This document shows positions 44,475-54,834 of a stretch of 64,000 bases of DNA, piece after piece (the first letter of the stretch is position 1; each line of letters starts with the position of its first letter). The stretch is taken from assembly GCA_964035575.1 (NCBI GenBank), contig OZ037903.1:397001-461000 (forward strand), read 5' to 3'. The translations under genes were made by a program, and so were the position numbers. Source of the stretch: Rhynchopus sp. YZ270_cl-10. Taxonomy: Eukaryota > Euglenozoa > Diplonemea > Diplonemida > Diplonemidae. Under the pieces are notes generated by a model, which saw nothing but the letters and a program-made list of their open reading frames with translations, was not told the origin of the DNA and made no database searches.

Positions 44475-44999
44475 CACAGCAGAGAATAAGCCCGGTCCCC
44501 GGTCCCCGCTCCCCGGTCCCGGTCCCGGTCCCTGTCCCTGGTACTGGTCCCGGTCCCGGTCCCTGGTCCTGGTCCTGGTACTGGTCCCGGTCCCTGGTCC
44601 TGGTCCTGGTCCTGGTCCCAGTCCTGGTACTGGTCCCGGTCCCAGTCCTGGTCCTGGTCCCGGTCCCAGTCCTGGTACTGGTCCCGGTCCCAGTCCTGGT
44701 CCCGGTCCTGGTACTGGTCCCGGTCCCGGTCCTGGTCCCGGTCCCAGTCCTGGTCTGGTACTGGTCCTGGACCAGGACCAGTACCAGGGACCGGGACCGG
44801 GACCAGTACCAGGACCGGGACCAGGGACCGGGACCAGTACCTGGTCCTGGTCCCGGTCCCGGTCCCCCACCCTCCCGCGCCCGGGTCCCCTCCCACTTTC
44901 GGGCGTTTTCACCACTGTTTTCTACATATTGTGTCCCAGTCCGGCTGAGAATAACCCGGTCCCCGGTCCCCGGCCCCCCCTACCTTATTCTCTGCTGTG
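44475..44999. mobile_element. 525-bp inverted-repeat element carrying a GGTCCC minisatellite
   Basis: Perfect 16-bp inverted ends CACAGCAGAGAATAAG (44475-44490, 44984-44999), set between G runs on both sides. Most of the interior is a GGTCCC/GGTACT minisatellite (about 44491-44870) that inverts its strand near 44770. The right part matches the element at 42014-42192 (CACATATTGTGTCCCAGTCC). Long ORFs here on both strands are repeat artefacts. Confidence 0.82.
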
Positions 45000-45010
45000 G
45001 GGGGGGGGGG

Positions 45011-46587
45011 TAGGGGCCGCAGTCCCCTAAGGAAATTATGTAACAATAATTCATTTTGCCACTTTTTAGCGTATAGTGGCCACAACCTGCAGAGAACCAC
45101 CCCAGAATAGGTCAGAAACACCCTGTGAGGCAAAATTGGGTGAAAATTCGACTCTAGAATGTGAAAAAATGGGAAAAAATAGCAAAAAACTGGCTTTTTG
45201 GGGGTTTTGGCCATTTTGGCCAAAACCCCGATTTTTCATGAAAAAACATGAAAAAAACACCAAATTCGATGTTTCAGAGAGTCATTTGAGACCTATTTTG
45301 CCCCAAAAACGTGCTTGGAGTCCATTCTCGCCTGTTTTTCACATTTTTACGCCTTTTCTTTGGTGAATTTGGCCAAAATTTGGAAAAAAAGACCCCCTGT
45401 CCACCCCCTGTCTACCCCCTGTCCAAGGCCAGGATTTTTCCCCTGGCCATCACATAAAGTAGGGTATGGTGCAAATTTTGGTACATACCCCCCCAAAAAA
45501 TGGTCTGCGGACCCAACGGAACCGTTTTTTTACCCATTGGAGGACTTAGAAGCACTAGAAATGGGGAAAATGAGTGAAAAATTGCCCTCCCCCCCAGAGA
45601 GGGGGGTAGGGGCGGTTTTTGGGCTAAAAAATGCCAAATTAGGGCCGTCAGAGGCCTCTTGGGGTCACTCTCCTGTGGAAATCATACTCCAGGGGGTCCT
45701 GTGGGCCTGATTTCGACGAGCTGCACCCTTTTGGGCCCCTCGAACCGATCTTGGTTTGAAATATTGAGTCGAATATGACCCCTGGACAGGGGGTAGACAG
45801 GGGTCATTTTGACCTCAAAACACCAAAAAGCGGCCAAAAAAAGTACCTAAAGTGTCCAAAACAGGTCGGAATAGACTCACGGGACATCCCTGGGGTAGTT
45901 TTGTGTCCAAGCAGCTGTCATGATGTCGAAATTTTACAATTTTTTTTGAAAATTTGGTCAAAAATGGTCATTTGTCCCAAAATGGCCCAAATGGCCGATT
46001 TGTGCTTTATTTTCCATTTTTTTTGTGTTTCTGGTAATCAGTCACCCAAAAAAAAGGACACATTTTTGCCATACCATACATATTTGTTCGGTTCCTCCCA
46101 TTTTTTGTGCAATTTTTCGTGTTTTTTGCATTTTTTTTGCATTTTTTTTTGACCAAAACTTAGTGAAACTTAGTAAAACTTAGTGAAACTTAGCAAAACT
46201 TAGTGAAACTTAGTGAAAATTTGCTGAAAATAACCCCAACAAAACCATTTCTTGAGCGGAATACCCCCCTGTATGGGTAATTGTGGTTGAAAATAGGTGC
46301 CTAGAACATGTTCTGAGTGGTTTTGGGGGTGAAATAGCCCCAAATACCCCCACAAAGCAAAAAATGTGCCAAAATTGGCCATTTTGCCCCAAATGGCCAA
46401 AAAGGCTGAAAATCCTATTTTTTCACACTTTTTTCACTTTCTGAGGTGCCAAACCATGAAATTCTGGGTCACACTGCCCCGGAAACCTATTTTGGGTGTC
46501 AGACACACCCTGAGGTGCCCACTAGATGCCCAAAAAATGACGAAATAATTATTGTTACATAATTTCCTTAGGGGACTGCGGCCCCTA
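45011..46587. mobile_element. 1.58 kb non-coding element with perfect 41-bp inverted ends
   Basis: The left end starts TAGGGGCCGCAGTCCCCTAA (45011-45051) and is repeated exactly inverted at 46547-46587. G runs lie outside both ends: 11 G before, about 30 after. The interior is full of CCAAAATGGCC-like and GACCCCTG-like low-complexity sequence with no coding signal. Exact 41-bp ends mean recent movement or recent repair. The class cannot be told; a TA next to each end is possible. Confidence 0.88.
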
Positions 46588-46618
46588 GGGGGGGGGGGGG
46601 GGGGGGGGGGGGGGGTAG
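46588..46618. repeat. Poly-G tract
   Basis: About 27-31 uninterrupted G residues directly after the 1.58 kb element. May be length-uncertain in the assembly. Confidence 0.8.
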
Positions 46619-46894
46619 GGGGGTCCACGTAGAAGGAATTCCTTAAGGATTTGCTGTCCCAAACCCATTTTTTTGAAATTTAGGTGAAGAAATCCACTAA
46701 AAAGGTCGTACCTGGCCGCAAATCGCCCTGGGGATCACGAAAATATCCCATTAAACCACCTGACAACCTCTACAGAGACTTTCCTGGTTAAAAAAAATCG
46801 ATTTTTTGTGAAAAATCTCCAAAAATGGCGTCACCAGATCGTCACCAAGATGGCCAAAATGCAACACTTACCAAAAAAATTTTCTAGTCAGACA

Positions 46895-47590
46895 AAATTC
46901 CTTCTAAACACCCGAAAAACACCTCGGTCCACATCCGGTGGGGTCCCAGGGTGGAAATATATGGTTTTTACAGCTTTTAGGGGTCCTGTGGGGGCCCCAG
47001 ATGCATTTTGCAGTGGGTGTGTGTGCCCCAAACGCTTAAAAGTACCCTTTTTTTAGTCACTTTTTTGACTTTTTTTGTACCTGAAAACCCCCAAAAAAGT
47101 GCTAAGGCAGTCGGAATGGTGTCCAAACACCCAGGAAAATGTCCCCCAGACCTCATGTAGGGTGAAAAATAGCATTTTGGGCACTTGGGAGGGTTTTATA
47201 GGCCATGCAACACTTATGCAACACTTATGCAACGGCTATGCAACGCCTAGCAGAAGACCACTTATTTACCAAAAAAAAAATAATACCAATTCATTCAAAA
47301 CACCCAAAAACCACCTCAGTCCACCTCCACTGAGGTCCCGAGGTGGAAATGTGTGGTTTTTGCAGCTTTTTGGGGTCCCTACGGGATTTTTGAGGGTGTT
47401 TTTGTGTCTGCAACGCTTAAAATAACCGTATTTCCCCCTATCCTTTTGACGTTTTTTGCACCCAAAGCAAAAACCCTAAACCGTGTTCAGGCAGTCGCAG
47501 AAGTGTCTAAATCCCTCCGAACTGCCCGACAGACCTCCCGAGCTGTGGGAAATCGTACTTGCAACACTTGCCAGGGCTTTTTTGGTCCCT
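46895..47590 (+). repeat. Two diverged tandem units of about 395 bp
   Basis: Unit 1 (about 46895-47215) and unit 2 (about 47290-47590) share, in order, CACCTC.GTCCAC, GAGGTGGAAAT/GGGTGGAAAT, TGGTTTT.GCAGCTTTT, GGGGTCC, CAACGCTTAAAA, AGGCAGTCG and CCAGACCTC-like blocks. Similarity is roughly two thirds by eye. No ORF is conserved between units. Confidence 0.65.
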
Positions 47591-49381
47591 GAAAATGACA
47601 ACGTACCCTGTGCCTAAGTGCAGTATAGCCTTCCTTGCCCCCTCCTATGACCAACAATTCGTGTGAATCCGTTGTCGGTGTCCTTGACCAAGTTGCAAGC
47701 CACCACGAAAGGAACCAGCACCCCGACAACACCGACGCACTGTCGCTGGAACCTAGACATCCTCTACAGTCTAGGTTGGGTTCCGTCTCTCTCAAGGGAA
47801 GAACTTGCCGCAGCACACACCAAAGCGCACCACAAAGGCAGGTCCATGCAAAGCACCCAGAAGTAGCAACTTGAAAGTACAACACTAAAGTGCTTCATCT
47901 CTTCACAAAGACAGAGTTGCGGGAATTTGCGGAAGATTGTGCACCCCTTGACGGCGAAGACACCGGTACGATGAATAAGGAGCCTCTGGTCGCTATGCTG
48001 TCTCAGTGAGCAGTACAGGGATTCTATAGGCAATATTAAGGGGTATATTTCCAGGAAAAAAGCTGAAAAAGCGGGAAAAAACACCAAAAAAATCAGAAAA
48101 AGGTACGAAATAGTGCTCAAAAGTGTGTTTTTCGTGGTTTTGGGTGATTTTTTGGGGGTTTGGGGGTGTTTTGGGGTGTTTTTTCGGGTTTTTCGCGGGT
48201 TTTTACAAAAAAAAGTGGTTTGGGACAGCAAAAACGGCCGGACGGACCCCCCTACGGGGGGGGGGGAACAAAACAAAAAAAAAATCCCAAAAATATACCC
48301 TCCAGGGGGGGTAAAACGTTGGCAAAACCTTGCAGAATAGACTTCGAAAAAATAAAGGGGAGAGAGTACGGGGGCGAAGTGGAAGGTGCGAACGTGGGTC
48401 GAGCACATTTGGGGGGGGTGGAGAAAAAAAAAATGGAAAATTCCATGAAAAATAACACAATTCGAAATAAACGACGCGTTTTTAAAAACGGTGCGAGTGA
48501 GATAGGATTGGAAAAAAAAGAAGAAAAAAAAAAAAACTACAACGTTAGAGAGGTTGGTACTCCTGAAACTGGTCCTTTGCGTACATATTGCGTACTTCAT
48601 GCGTACTTCGTGATACACCTCGTCGGGAGTACCAGAGGTACAGAAAAAAATTACAAGAATTTTCCCTCTCTTTGCCCACAAAATGCTGTATTTATGTTAG
48701 TGTTGTTGTCTCCACAATCACCTACGCACCCATCTTGGTAGGATTCATAATCGAATACTTTACTACAGTATAGACGTGGTTTTTGTCTTCAATTGAAGTG
48801 TTTTGTTCCACTTTTTTTTCTTATTGTGTGGGTACGTTACAAAGCCTTGTTTCTTTATTTTTTCCATTGTAGATTTTTCTATTTTCCATATCTCTCCCAT
48901 TCACCGTCCGAAAACACATCGTGTTTGGAAATCCCCTCTCGAATGATGATAAACAAAACTGAGCAAGTTGCGTTGCACAAAAAGACGACATCAACACATC
49001 AACACACCTTATGAAAACGGGGGGGAAAGTGAAGTTGATAGTGCAAACGCCAAAAAAAGAAAATAAACGGCTTTCCTTATCCCTCCCCCCTCCCGAAGTG
49101 TACAAAAAAAAAAGTGAATTTGATACTGTGCCGACGCCTGAAGGCGTATGCAGGTGCGTGCTAAATTTTTTATAAACATAGTTGATTTCCCCCCATTTCC
49201 ATTGAAGCCATCTAGCTCAATAACAGACGTAACCCATTCCTCTTGGTATACCCAAAAGCCTTAGCAACATGGTTGCACATCACCCCCCTCTCCCAACCCA
49301 AAAAACCGACTGTAAAACTAATGACAGCAAAAAAAAAAGATTTTTCTCTTTTTTTCGTTCCTTTTTAAAGAGGGGAAGTTG
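47591..49381. other. Gene-free DNA
   Basis: The stretch 47600-47880 is unusually free of homopolymers and resembles coding DNA in composition, but no frame gives a recognisable protein. The rest is T- and A-rich with short GGTACTCC/GGAGTACC palindromes (about 48552-48635). Confidence 0.45.
49110..49158 (+). repeat. Dispersed repeat H2
   Basis: TTTGATACTGTGCCGACGCC then TGAAGGCGTATGCAGGTGC, with a perfect inner CGCCT/AGGCG stem. Confidence 0.65.
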
Positions 49382-49420
49382 CTAAGATGATACCTAAGAC
49401 AGACAGCGCTTAGTCACCTA
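49382..49420 (+). repeat. Dispersed hairpin repeat H1
   Basis: AAGATGATACCTAAGACAGA then CAGCGCTTAGTCACCTA. Confidence 0.7.
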
Positions 49421-50467
49421 TAAAAAATTAGTCGATGGCAGTAGGCGTGAGGGGGGTAATGGTGATTCATTGTGATGTATTTTTGATGTATTTTGCGTAT
49501 TCCAATGGGCTCACATCACAATACTGCCACCATTATGAGGGGGTGGGTGGTTTTTGTTTTTGATTCGCCAGGTCAGCTAAACGTATCATCTGGGTGTAGG
49601 GAGAGGGAATTGGGTACGATGGCAGTACTGTAGAATACGGGATACGCGTTCTACCTGCCAAGTACACGGAGAAGAGGCGGTGTGGGTTTACCTTTTTTGT
49701 GATTATTTACATAAAAAAATCGCTCTTTTTTTGTTGAAAAAAAGGAAATTTTATAATGACCCCTAAGACTCTCGTTGCTTAGCCACCTAAAAAAAGTGCT
49801 GACAAAGAGTATCATGCCACCTACGAGGGGAGGTTTTGAAAATTTGTGAGAAGTACAAAAAAGAAGCACTTTGAAAACCAAACGTGGAGTGTCTGGGGAC
49901 AATAAAAAAATCAATTTCTGTGGAGGTGGATGGAAGGAAACAAGGGGGTTTTAGGGGGTTTGGGTCTTTCATCAACGTCAGCAGAAACAATGAAACGCCG
50001 TAGCACTCCAAAGTGAAGTTGATAGCACAAAACGCCTCTGGGACGCAGGTACACACAACAAATGTCAATGAAAAAAAAAAATTCCGTTAAGGTCCATCTC
50101 CTGAGCTACCTCCACAGGGAGGGTTTGGGGTTTTTTTTAGGTTTTTTTTGGGGGGTTTGGGAGGGAGAGGGGATGTGGGGAGTGTGTTAACGTTGTTTGA
50201 AAATGCAGTCGTTTCTGTGGAATCACCAAAAGGGTGACGTTGAAATTATGCAAACGCCTTCTTGCGGATGCAGGAAAAAAAAAACACAGAATACAAACTC
50301 AGAAAGGTGAAAAAAAGGGTAGGTAGGAGAACACAACCAACAGACGTGGCTTTTTTTTTGTTTATTTGTATCACATCACCCAGGGTAAGTTTTATTAAAC
50401 CCAGGGCTGTTCTCTCTCCTCAACAAAAAACACCTTTTAGGAGATTTCTGGAAAAATTCCAAAAAGA
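49421..50467. other. Gene-free DNA with H1 and H2 copies
   Basis: H1 at 49751-49789; H2 at 50010-50054 and 50231-50273. No gene seen. Confidence 0.55.
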
Positions 50468-52270
50468 TCAGAGAAGGAGGACACTTTGCATGACGAAACG
50501 GAAGGATTCCCAGAATCCTAGCATTCTGAATGCAGTGCACATTCCTCCGATCTGTGCCATGACGGCACCTGGGAGGACAACGTCGTGGCCTGTGAGGTAG
50601 AGGTTGGGGACGGGCGAGACGGGGTCGAGGAGGGAGGCGATCTTCTCGTCGAAGAAGCGTTCGGGTGTGACGTCGAGGCCTACACAGGCACCTCCTGCAG
50701 TCTGCAGCCACGTCTGCACAGTAAGCGGGGTAGACACATCTGCAAGCTCCACTTTCCCCTCCGTCAACGGATGGTGCTTGTACAGGCACGCCATCAGCTT
50801 CGTCCTCAAAACATCCTTCAGCTCCTCGTAGTCACTTCCCCTATCCCCATGCGGCTGGTCCTCCCACTGCTTGAACCTATCATGATCAAAGATTGTCAAA
50901 ATCTGGCACGTTGTCTTCCCCTTGGACTCGCTTGTTTGGTCCTTAACAGAAGGGAACGTAATAAGCGCTCCGATCTCTGCATCCTCAGCGAAAGGGTCTT
51001 CATAGAACTTCTTCATAGGCCCGAAGAGGTCTCCAGCTTTGTCGGTCGGGATGATCCATGTGTTTTGGTTTTTGATGCCAAGCTCTTCTGGGGTGCCTTT
51101 GAGACCGACGTTGAGCATGACGTAACCTGCAGAGTCGCCAACAATGTGTCTAGGGATGTTGTACTTCGTGGTGACCTCCTCAGAAACAAGCTTTTTAAAG
51201 GTGTTGTGGTAGCCACATCCGGTGACGACAGTCTTAGCTTCAAGGGTGGTTCCATCAGCGAGGATCACACCATTTGCCTCGTGGTTTTCATTGAACGTAA
51301 TCTCCCCAACCTTCGCGTCGATGAGAACCCGCCCACCCCACTCTTCAATAATAGGTACCAAACTCTCTGCAAGCGTTTCGGAACCCCCCTCTGGGTAGCA
51401 TCCACCCTCCTTGGGGAGTCCTCTGAACACACAGGAAGAGAGCATGAAGGAGGAGGTGTCGGGTCTACCGCCAGAATCGAGGTACATAGAGGCAAGGATG
51501 GAGATGAGGCGTTTGTTCTTGGTGATCTCGCTAAGCCCTTCGTGGGTGGTCTTGCTTTGGTACGCCAGCCACGACGCAGGCACAAACTTCCAAAAAATGT
51601 TCTGCCCCCACTTCGGCAGCAGCCTTGCAAACACAATACATTTGCACACCCTCAACGAGTTTTCAGACTGCATCAAAAAGGTGTCAATTGCCTCCTTCTC
51701 CTCCGGAAACATCGCATACAGCTCTTTCAAATGCGCTTCCTTATACTTGATATCAAGCACCGGGAAATCCCCGAGGTGTACTCTATCAAAGATACCATCT
51801 GTGTCACCCATCAGCTTGAACTCCGGCACCTCAGTAGCCCTCTTCAGAGTAGTCAGCTGCAGCAGAGGGCCGTTCCATGGTACAGTGTAGTGCAGACCTG
51901 AGTCAAATTTGAAGCCCTTCAGGTTGAAGCTGTGGGTCGACCCACCGCAGACATCGGGGTGCTGTTCAAGAACCACAACCTTCTTCCCTGCACGCGCAAG
52001 GAAGGCGGCGGCAGTCAGGCCACCCATGCCTGACCCAATGACGATGGCATCGAGGTTCTCGGGCACCTTGTTAATATGGAATTTGTCGTGGAGGAGTGCG
52101 CGCTTTGGGCGGTCAGGACGCAGGTTGACTGGGGGACGTGCCGTACGCACGACCCACAACAGCATCGCAGAGTACACGATCGCACCAAGAGCGCCAAAGG
52201 TAAGTGACACAGCGTATGTCGGTGCTATCACAAACAACGCAAACAGCCCGGCAAGGGCTGCATAGTTCAT
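50468..52270 (-). CDS. Retinol-saturase-like FAD oxidoreductase
   Basis: Single-exon. I chose the ATG at 52270 because it directly precedes the hydrophobic N-terminus (about 5-41); the frame is open further up, but only through simple-sequence repeats. The 600-aa protein has a dinucleotide-binding motif IVIGSGMGGLTAA (76-88), ending in the adenine-ribose Glu of VVVLEQH, then GGSTHSF and SGLHY. It has a C-terminal FAD motif of the phytoene-desaturase type: NLYLTGHDVVLPGAVMAQIGG. This is the pattern of all-trans-retinol 13,14-reductase (RetSat) and carotenoid isomerases (CRTISO), ER or plastid FAD enzymes of the CrtI superfamily. The membrane N-terminus and lack of a transit peptide favour the ER. 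The natural substrate, retinoid or other polyene, cannot be told. Confidence 0.88.
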   Translation of the reverse strand: MNYAALAGLFALFVIAPTYAVSLTFGALGAIVYSAMLLWVVRTARPPVNLRPDRPKRALLHDKFHINKVPENLDAIVIGSGMGGLTAAAFLARAGKKVVVLEQHPDVCGGSTHSFNLKGFKFDSGLHYTVPWNGPLLQLTTLKRATEVPEFKLMGDTDGIFDRVHLGDFPVLDIKYKEAHLKELYAMFPEEKEAIDTFLMQSENSLRVCKCIVFARLLPKWGQNIFWKFVPASWLAYQSKTTHEGLSEITKNKRLISILASMYLDSGGRPDTSSFMLSSCVFRGLPKEGGCYPEGGSETLAESLVPIIEEWGGRVLIDAKVGEITFNENHEANGVILADGTTLEAKTVVTGCGYHNTFKKLVSEEVTTKYNIPRHIVGDSAGYVMLNVGLKGTPEELGIKNQNTWIIPTDKAGDLFGPMKKFYEDPFAEDAEIGALITFPSVKDQTSESKGKTTCQILTIFDHDRFKQWEDQPHGDRGSDYEELKDVLRTKLMACLYKHHPLTEGKVELADVSTPLTVQTWLQTAGGACVGLDVTPERFFDEKIASLLDPVSPVPNLYLTGHDVVLPGAVMAQIGGMCTAFRMLGFWESFRFVMQSVLLL

Positions 52271-52305
52271 TTTTGAGAGTTTTAGAGTTAGTAGAATGTA
52301 TTTCC

Positions 52306-52372
52306 CCTGAAGAAGGTGGGAGAGGGAGAGGAGGGAGAGAGAGGGAGGTGGTGGTGGTGGTGGTGGTGGTGT
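52306..52372 (-). promoter_or_regulatory. Candidate splice-leader acceptor of the RetSat-like gene
   Basis: On the minus strand a long pyrimidine run (complement of the GGT/GGGAGA tract at 52310-52372) ends in CACCTTCTTCAG, 36 bases before the ATG. Pyrimidine tract plus AG is the trans-splice acceptor form in Euglenozoa. It could also be a simple 5' UTR repeat. Confidence 0.35.
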
Positions 52373-52518
52373 GGATGAATGGAATAGGTTATTTTTTTGT
52401 TTCTTCCGCAAGTTAGTCTAGGTTAAAAATAAATGTGCATGGCAAAAGAAAAGAAGAAGAGAAAACGGCATTTTTCATTTTGTTTACTTTGTGGAAACTA
52501 AAAGCAACAAAAATTAAC

Positions 52519-53814
52519 TCAAACTTTTCGCATTTGACATAAATCCCATGCTGTTCCTTTGAAATATTGCTCCATTGTGGGTATTAGGGTGCGTGGCATG
52601 GATTTTGTTTGATGGAGGGACTTGGACATGCAGGATAGCCAGAGGGTGACTTCTTCATCACCAATCACAATGCCTGCATGGGTCAGACGGAGCATGGCAG
52701 GACTGCACAGTATGCTCGGCGAGCTGCGGAGGTACGGACACACCGCTGCACCTTCGGGCCCACCACAACGCTCACAAAGGAATGCTGTCAGGCGGGCCAC
52801 TAGACGCGCCTGCCCTACCCCAGCACTTTTATACGCATTCGCTAACACCGGCGTCTGGAATGCATAATGCGCAAACAACGTACACACCTCATGTATCCCT
52901 TTTGCCCCCAACGCGAGAAACACATTCGTCGTATCCAACACCAGCACTCCCTCCTGCCGTAGACCATCTCCAATACCGTGGCATAGAGGAAGACGTGCTT
53001 CTGCTGTGTACTCTTCGGGTAGATCGCATTCTGCTAAGGGGGGAACTGAAAGGGGAGAAACAGAGGAGACGTCGGACTCAGTGTCCGCATGGGTCGGGTA
53101 TGCGAGTTGGGAGGTGCTTTCGGTGTTGAGGTGGCGGCGTGTGTCGAGAAACTGTTGTAACCTTCCTGTCTTGTAGAGTTCTTTGAGTTCGGATACATCC
53201 TTAGTCTCCCCGTCTATCCATATGACGGGGACACCGTAGCGTTTTGTGGTGGCTTCGATAACGCGTTGGAGGTGTTCTGCGCGCTCTTCGTCCATTTCGT
53301 CGATGTTGATCTCAAAGGCTTCAATCTCCGCCACCGCCATAACGTTTCTCGCTTCAGCGCAGAAGGGGCAGCGGGTCTTCGTCACGTAGACAATCAAATT
53401 CTTCTGTAGCGTCTCTGCAAGCCATTTCTGCACCTCTTCACGCTCGTCTACTGAGCTTTCCGCGTCTTCCTCGACGCTTGGTTCGATTTCGGGCTCGCTT
53501 TCTGGAGGTGGCGGTGGTGGTGGTGGTGCCTCTGACACTACAGTACTCTGCACCGAATGTACGGAGGCAGGAGGCTTCTCGCCTTCGGATGCAGACACAT
53601 CCTCAGCAGACTCGCTGTCCTCGTACAGTGCAAAGGGTGCGCAGGTCTCTCGCAGCACGGTGCACTCCGTGCGGATGCCTGCAACCTGCCCCTCCCACGC
53701 CTGTGTTGTCTCACGTAGGGATGCAATCCGCTCCTCCAAGTCTGTCGTGGTGGGTTGAGGAATGCTTGTATTACTCTCAGGCGGCCATGACTCAAGACTC
53801 AGATCGGATCCCAT
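52519..53814 (-). CDS. Glutaredoxin-truncated globin fusion protein
   Basis: Single-exon, 431 aa. Residues 1-130 are an acidic, partly coiled-coil region with a run of eight prolines (97-104). Residues about 130-225 form a glutaredoxin domain: VYVTKTRCPFC places the active-site pair at 149-152 (CPFC), with the cis-Pro in YGVPVIWIDG (about 194-202). After a linker, residues about 280-425 fit a group-2-type truncated globin. ARLVARLTAFLCERCGGP matches the E-helix region and AMLRLTHAGIVIGDEEVTLWL matches the F/G region, with the proximal His at 379. Glutaredoxins reduce disulfides or bind Fe-S clusters with glutathione; truncated globins bind O2 or NO at haem. A fusion suggests redox or NO chemistry with the globin served by its own thiol partner. 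The globin call rests on motif pattern, so it is less certain than the glutaredoxin. Confidence 0.78.
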   Translation of the reverse strand: MGSDLSLESWPPESNTSIPQPTTTDLEERIASLRETTQAWEGQVAGIRTECTVLRETCAPFALYEDSESAEDVSASEGEKPPASVHSVQSTVVSEAPPPPPPPPESEPEIEPSVEEDAESSVDEREEVQKWLAETLQKNLIVYVTKTRCPFCAEARNVMAVAEIEAFEINIDEMDEERAEHLQRVIEATTKRYGVPVIWIDGETKDVSELKELYKTGRLQQFLDTRRHLNTESTSQLAYPTHADTESDVSSVSPLSVPPLAECDLPEEYTAEARLPLCHGIGDGLRQEGVLVLDTTNVFLALGAKGIHEVCTLFAHYAFQTPVLANAYKSAGVGQARLVARLTAFLCERCGGPEGAAVCPYLRSSPSILCSPAMLRLTHAGIVIGDEEVTLWLSCMSKSLHQTKSMPRTLIPTMEQYFKGTAWDLCQMRKV

Positions 53815-53894
53815 TAGGTGCGTTGAAATGGGTTATTATTCCACCTGATTTTTGGCTGTGTTAAGCGTTTGGCGTTGCTACCAAAATCAGGTTA

Positions 53895-54834
53895 GGGTAG
53901 ATAAACAAATTTATTTGTTTCTTGTCCACCGTACGTACAGAATCTCGAGATTCCCAGAAAAAAAATGTTTGTTTTTAAAAATGTTTATTGTGACCTGAGC
54001 GGTACTTTAGAGTGTTTTTAGACACACTTGTGACCCCACCGAGGAAAGCAATCGGCTCGCGCAATCAAAAGAAAGCAGAGAAAAGGGAAAAAATAAAAAG
54101 GAAAAAAGTTGGGTACCGTGCGCCTGCGGCGCTACCTGTTCCCAGTCAACAACACAATTTCATCTGAAGTTGGGTTTGCAGACCTGAAAATGACCCTTGC
54201 TTACGAGTATGGGTTCATACTTTGTGAAAATTTAAGTCACTAAAATTTTGCCCATTTTTCCGTATATCCCCCACCACAGCCCGGGATTGGCTCGGAAATG
54301 CCACAAAACACTGTTATTTCCACCCCTTGATGCACAACTGTTTGAGGTGTGTTTTTTTTTGGTCCCGAAACACGATTTTTCAGACTTTCCAAAAGTGGGC
54401 ACGAAGCCTGCTCCGTAACATTCAGGGCTAAGTGTGAGCTTCCTTCTTGTCAGTGAAGGGATGACCTTCGGGACTTAGCGAGGCCAGAAACATCCTCGGA
54501 AATGCTGAGCTGAGCGTGCAGAAGATCTGCCACGGAAGCATGCAAGGCGCTATCCGCGCAAAATGTGGAAGCGTTCTGGGAGCAGTGGCGAACCCGCTAA
54601 ACGTACAAGAACATTATAAAAAACTGAGAACTAACATCGCCGTATCCCCCCTAATGACACCTACCATCAACGAGGCATGTGAAATCAATGTAGTTGTCTC
54701 CCTTCTGCTTGCCCCGCTCCCATGGTAGCGATTTTTTTCCAACATTTTTCCCCCAACTAATATTTTTTTCCGTACGTACGTACAGAATTTCAAAACGTCT
54801 CGGACAAGAAACAAATAAATTTATTTATCTACCC
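53895..54834. mobile_element. 940-bp Tourist/Harbinger-like MITE, TTA duplication
   Basis: The 33-bp inverted ends start GGGTAGATAAACAAATTTAT at left and differ by one base from the right end. Both are flanked by TTA (53892-53894, 54835-54837). GG-starting ends with a TTA/TAA duplication are typical of PIF/Harbinger elements. GTACGTAC palindromes lie just inside each end. A non-homopolymeric patch at about 54420-54620 has no recognisable product. It lies about 80 bases upstream of the fusion gene start. Confidence 0.88.

Noticed and set aside
44208-45013. Gly-Pro-Gly-Thr and Val-Leu-Val-Pro proteins on both strands
   Set aside because: These are translations of the GGTCCC minisatellite inside a mobile element.
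47764-48681. 305-codon minus-strand frame
   Set aside because: Phe-, Pro- and Lys-rich from T, C and A runs; no motif, no intron signals and no homologue that I recognise.
50585-51901. 438-codon plus-strand frame
   Set aside because: Antisense of the RetSat-like gene.
54420-54620. Possible gene fragment in the Tourist-like element
   Set aside because: Composition is coding-like but no frame gives a recognisable or long product.
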